Of a stretch of DNA of 6,197 bases, positions 4,923 through 6,197 are shown piece after piece. Both the position numbers and the translations under genes were made by a program. How positions within the stretch are numbered: the first letter of the stretch is position 1; every line of letters starts with the position of its first letter. The stretch is from Gammaproteobacteria bacterium. Its GTDB lineage: Bacteria > Pseudomonadota > Gammaproteobacteria > Pseudomonadales > Azotimanducaceae_A. The notes under the pieces are model-generated. The model saw nothing but the letters and a program-made list of their open reading frames with translations, made no database searches and had not been told where the DNA came from. The stretch spans positions 1 through 6,197 of the forward strand of contig JAPPKV010000003.1 in assembly GCA_028819775.1 (NCBI GenBank), given 5' to 3'.

Positions 4923-6197
4923 TCACAACTCCGCCAAAGTACCCTCGCCGAGCTGAACCACGCGGTCGAGCGTCCTGCGGACGTCCTCCCAAGTCGTCGT
5001 GTGGTTCAGGATGCAAAACCGTAACGAGAAGACCCCTTTCAGCGATGTGGACGAGAAGAACGCCAACTCGTCCCAGAACGCCCGCGCCAGGACCTCCCTG
5101 TTGATCCGCTCCAAGGTTGCCTCGTCGCATCCGCGGTCGATGGGGTTGACCCGGAAGCACACGATGCCGAGCGACACCGGCGTCATCAACTGAAGCATCG
5201 CACTGGACTCGACGTACTCCGCGGTGCGTTGCGCCAGGTCCAGTCCGTTCTGCACCGCCTCGCGAAATCTCGCCATCCCGAATGTCTGCACGGACATCCA
5301 GATCTTCAACGCCCGGGCCGTCCGACTCAGTTGTGAACCCCGGTCCGCGAAGTTCGGGTGATTCGCGCCCCACACGGTGTCCTGGAGGACATCGTGGCCG
5401 ATCGCGAATGCATCTTCGAGGTGCTTCGCATTCCTGACCATGAGGCCGCCCGCCTCGTAGGGTTGGAAAAACCACTTGTGCGCGTCCAGGCCGACCGAGT
5501 CCGCTCTGTCGATACCGGCGAGGAGCTCTTTCCCACCTTGTGTCACCAAGGCGAATCCACCGTAGGCGGCGTCCACGTGCAACCAGACGCCTTCGCGCGT
5601 GCAGAAGTCTGCCATTTCGCTCAACGGGTCGATCGCCCCGGTGCTGGCTGTGCCCGCGCTGGCGCACACGGCAACAGGATGCAGACCGTTCGCGCGGTCC
5701 TCGGCAACCTGGCGACGCAACTCGGCCATGTCCATGCGGAAATCGTCGTCGGAGGGCACAAGGCGGGTATGTTCGCGGTGTACGCCGGTGATCCACGCGG
5801 CCCGCTTCAGGGCGCTGTGGCTCTGGTCGCTCATATAGACGGTGGGTTGACTCGGATGTCCCGCAGCGTCCCGTGCCGCGACCAATGCCTCAACGCTTGC
5901 CCCCGAGCCGCCGCTCGTCAGCAGCCCACCAGCGGATTCCGGATAGCCGATCCAGCCGCGCATCCAGTCCACGACGACGAGCTCCAGTTGGCTGGTCCCG
6001 CTCGACACGAGCCACGTACACGAGTTGATGTTGAAGCCTGCCGAGAGGAAGTCCGCGACGATTCCGGGCCAGGTGGGAGACGAGGGGACGAAACCGAAGA
6101 ACCGGGGATGATCGAGCCGTGCCGCGTACGGGAGAACGTCCCGCACGGCCTGCTCCAGAACCTCTTCTCCGGGCCGGCCGTCTTCCGGTGGCGGACC
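4923..6197 (-). CDS. Group II pyridoxal-phosphate-dependent amino acid decarboxylase (DDC/GAD/HDC family), N-terminus cut by window edge
   Basis: The frame is open from the right edge (6197) to the TGA at 4925-4923, giving 424 visible residues. The GTG at 6146 is an internal Val, because upstream codons continue the family pattern (E-D-G-R-P-G-E-E-V-L-E-Q). Full members have about 450-490 residues, so roughly 30-60 are missing. Visible marks, numbered from the edge: H-P-R-F-F-G-F at about 30-36, T-S-G-G-S-G-A near 95-101, S-D-Q-S-H with the PLP-stacking H127, S-A-G-T-A-S-T-G-A near 180-188, V-D-A-A-Y-G-G with the pyridine-nitrogen-binding D209, D-A-H-K-W with the Schiff-base lysine K241, and a C-terminal R393 in L-R-F-C-I-L-N-H. 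It removes the alpha-carboxyl of an amino acid to give an amine, in the cytoplasm. Aromatic amino acids, histidine and acidic amino acids are all possible substrates; sequence inspection does not decide. It faces the sulfatase and shows no operon partner inside the window. Confidence 0.92.
   Translation of the reverse strand, partial: GPPPEDGRPGEEVLEQAVRDVLPYAARLDHPRFFGFVPSSPTWPGIVADFLSAGFNINSCTWLVSSGTSQLELVVVDWMRGWIGYPESAGGLLTSGGSGASVEALVAARDAAGHPSQPTVYMSDQSHSALKRAAWITGVHREHTRLVPSDDDFRMDMAELRRQVAEDRANGLHPVAVCASAGTASTGAIDPLSEMADFCTREGVWLHVDAAYGGFALVTQGGKELLAGIDRADSVGLDAHKWFFQPYEAGGLMVRNAKHLEDAFAIGHDVLQDTVWGANHPNFADRGSQLSRTARALKIWMSVQTFGMARFREAVQNGLDLAQRTAEYVESSAMLQLMTPVSLGIVCFRVNPIDRGCDEATLERINREVLARAFWDELAFFSSTSLKGVFSLRFCILNHTTTWEDVRRTLDRVVQLGEGTLAEL

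Noticed and set aside
4451..4956. Plus-strand open frames within and beyond the sulfatase C-terminus
   Set aside because: They overlap conserved sulfatase sequence in other frames and have Arg/Cys/Ser-rich products. No evidence of a frameshift in the sulfatase.
4879..5796. Minus-strand open frame (305 codons) overlapping the decarboxylase gene
   Set aside because: Arg/Gly-rich low-complexity product in a second frame of the conserved decarboxylase, with no family match that I recognise.

Overview
The window is GC-rich bacterial DNA with densely packed genes: six protein-coding genes, no RNA genes, no CRISPR array and no recognisable mobile element. The longest stretch without a gene is the divergent gap of about 123 bp at 3378-3500. 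The mix of a phytanoyl-CoA dioxygenase-like enzyme, a type I sulfatase, an SDR oxidoreductase and a group II PLP decarboxylase is common in environmental (often marine or host-associated) bacteria. The sequence alone does not fix a phylum, so any taxon name would be a guess.

Layout. (1) 1-300, plus strand: C-terminal part of a clan AA, retropepsin-like aspartic protease, cut by the left edge. (2) 304-3377, minus strand: a three-gene set transcribed right to left, made of an AzgA-type NCS2 purine permease (3377-2079), a PhyH-family Fe(II)/2-oxoglutarate dioxygenase (1991-1071) and a classical SDR dehydrogenase (1074-304). The last two overlap by four bases (ATGA). (3) 3378-3500: divergent intergenic region with two clear inverted repeats. 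(4) 3501-4895, plus strand: a cytoplasmic-looking type I sulfatase with an intact formylglycine cysteine motif. (5) 4923-6197, minus strand: a group II pyridoxal-phosphate decarboxylase, convergent with the sulfatase and cut by the right edge before its N-terminus.

How the genes may work together. The tightest link is dioxygenase plus SDR: the overlap implies translational coupling, and hydroxylation followed by alcohol oxidation is a plausible two-step route. The permease upstream on the same strand could supply a purine-like substrate, or could simply be a co-transcribed neighbour. The sulfatase shares only the divergent control region with this set. The decarboxylase and the aspartic protease converge on their neighbours and show no obvious functional tie.

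I see no previously undescribed system that can be defended from this sequence. The points most worth checking are the permease-dioxygenase-SDR cassette, the long insert in the dioxygenase between its HxD motif and the next core strand, and the hairpins in front of the permease.
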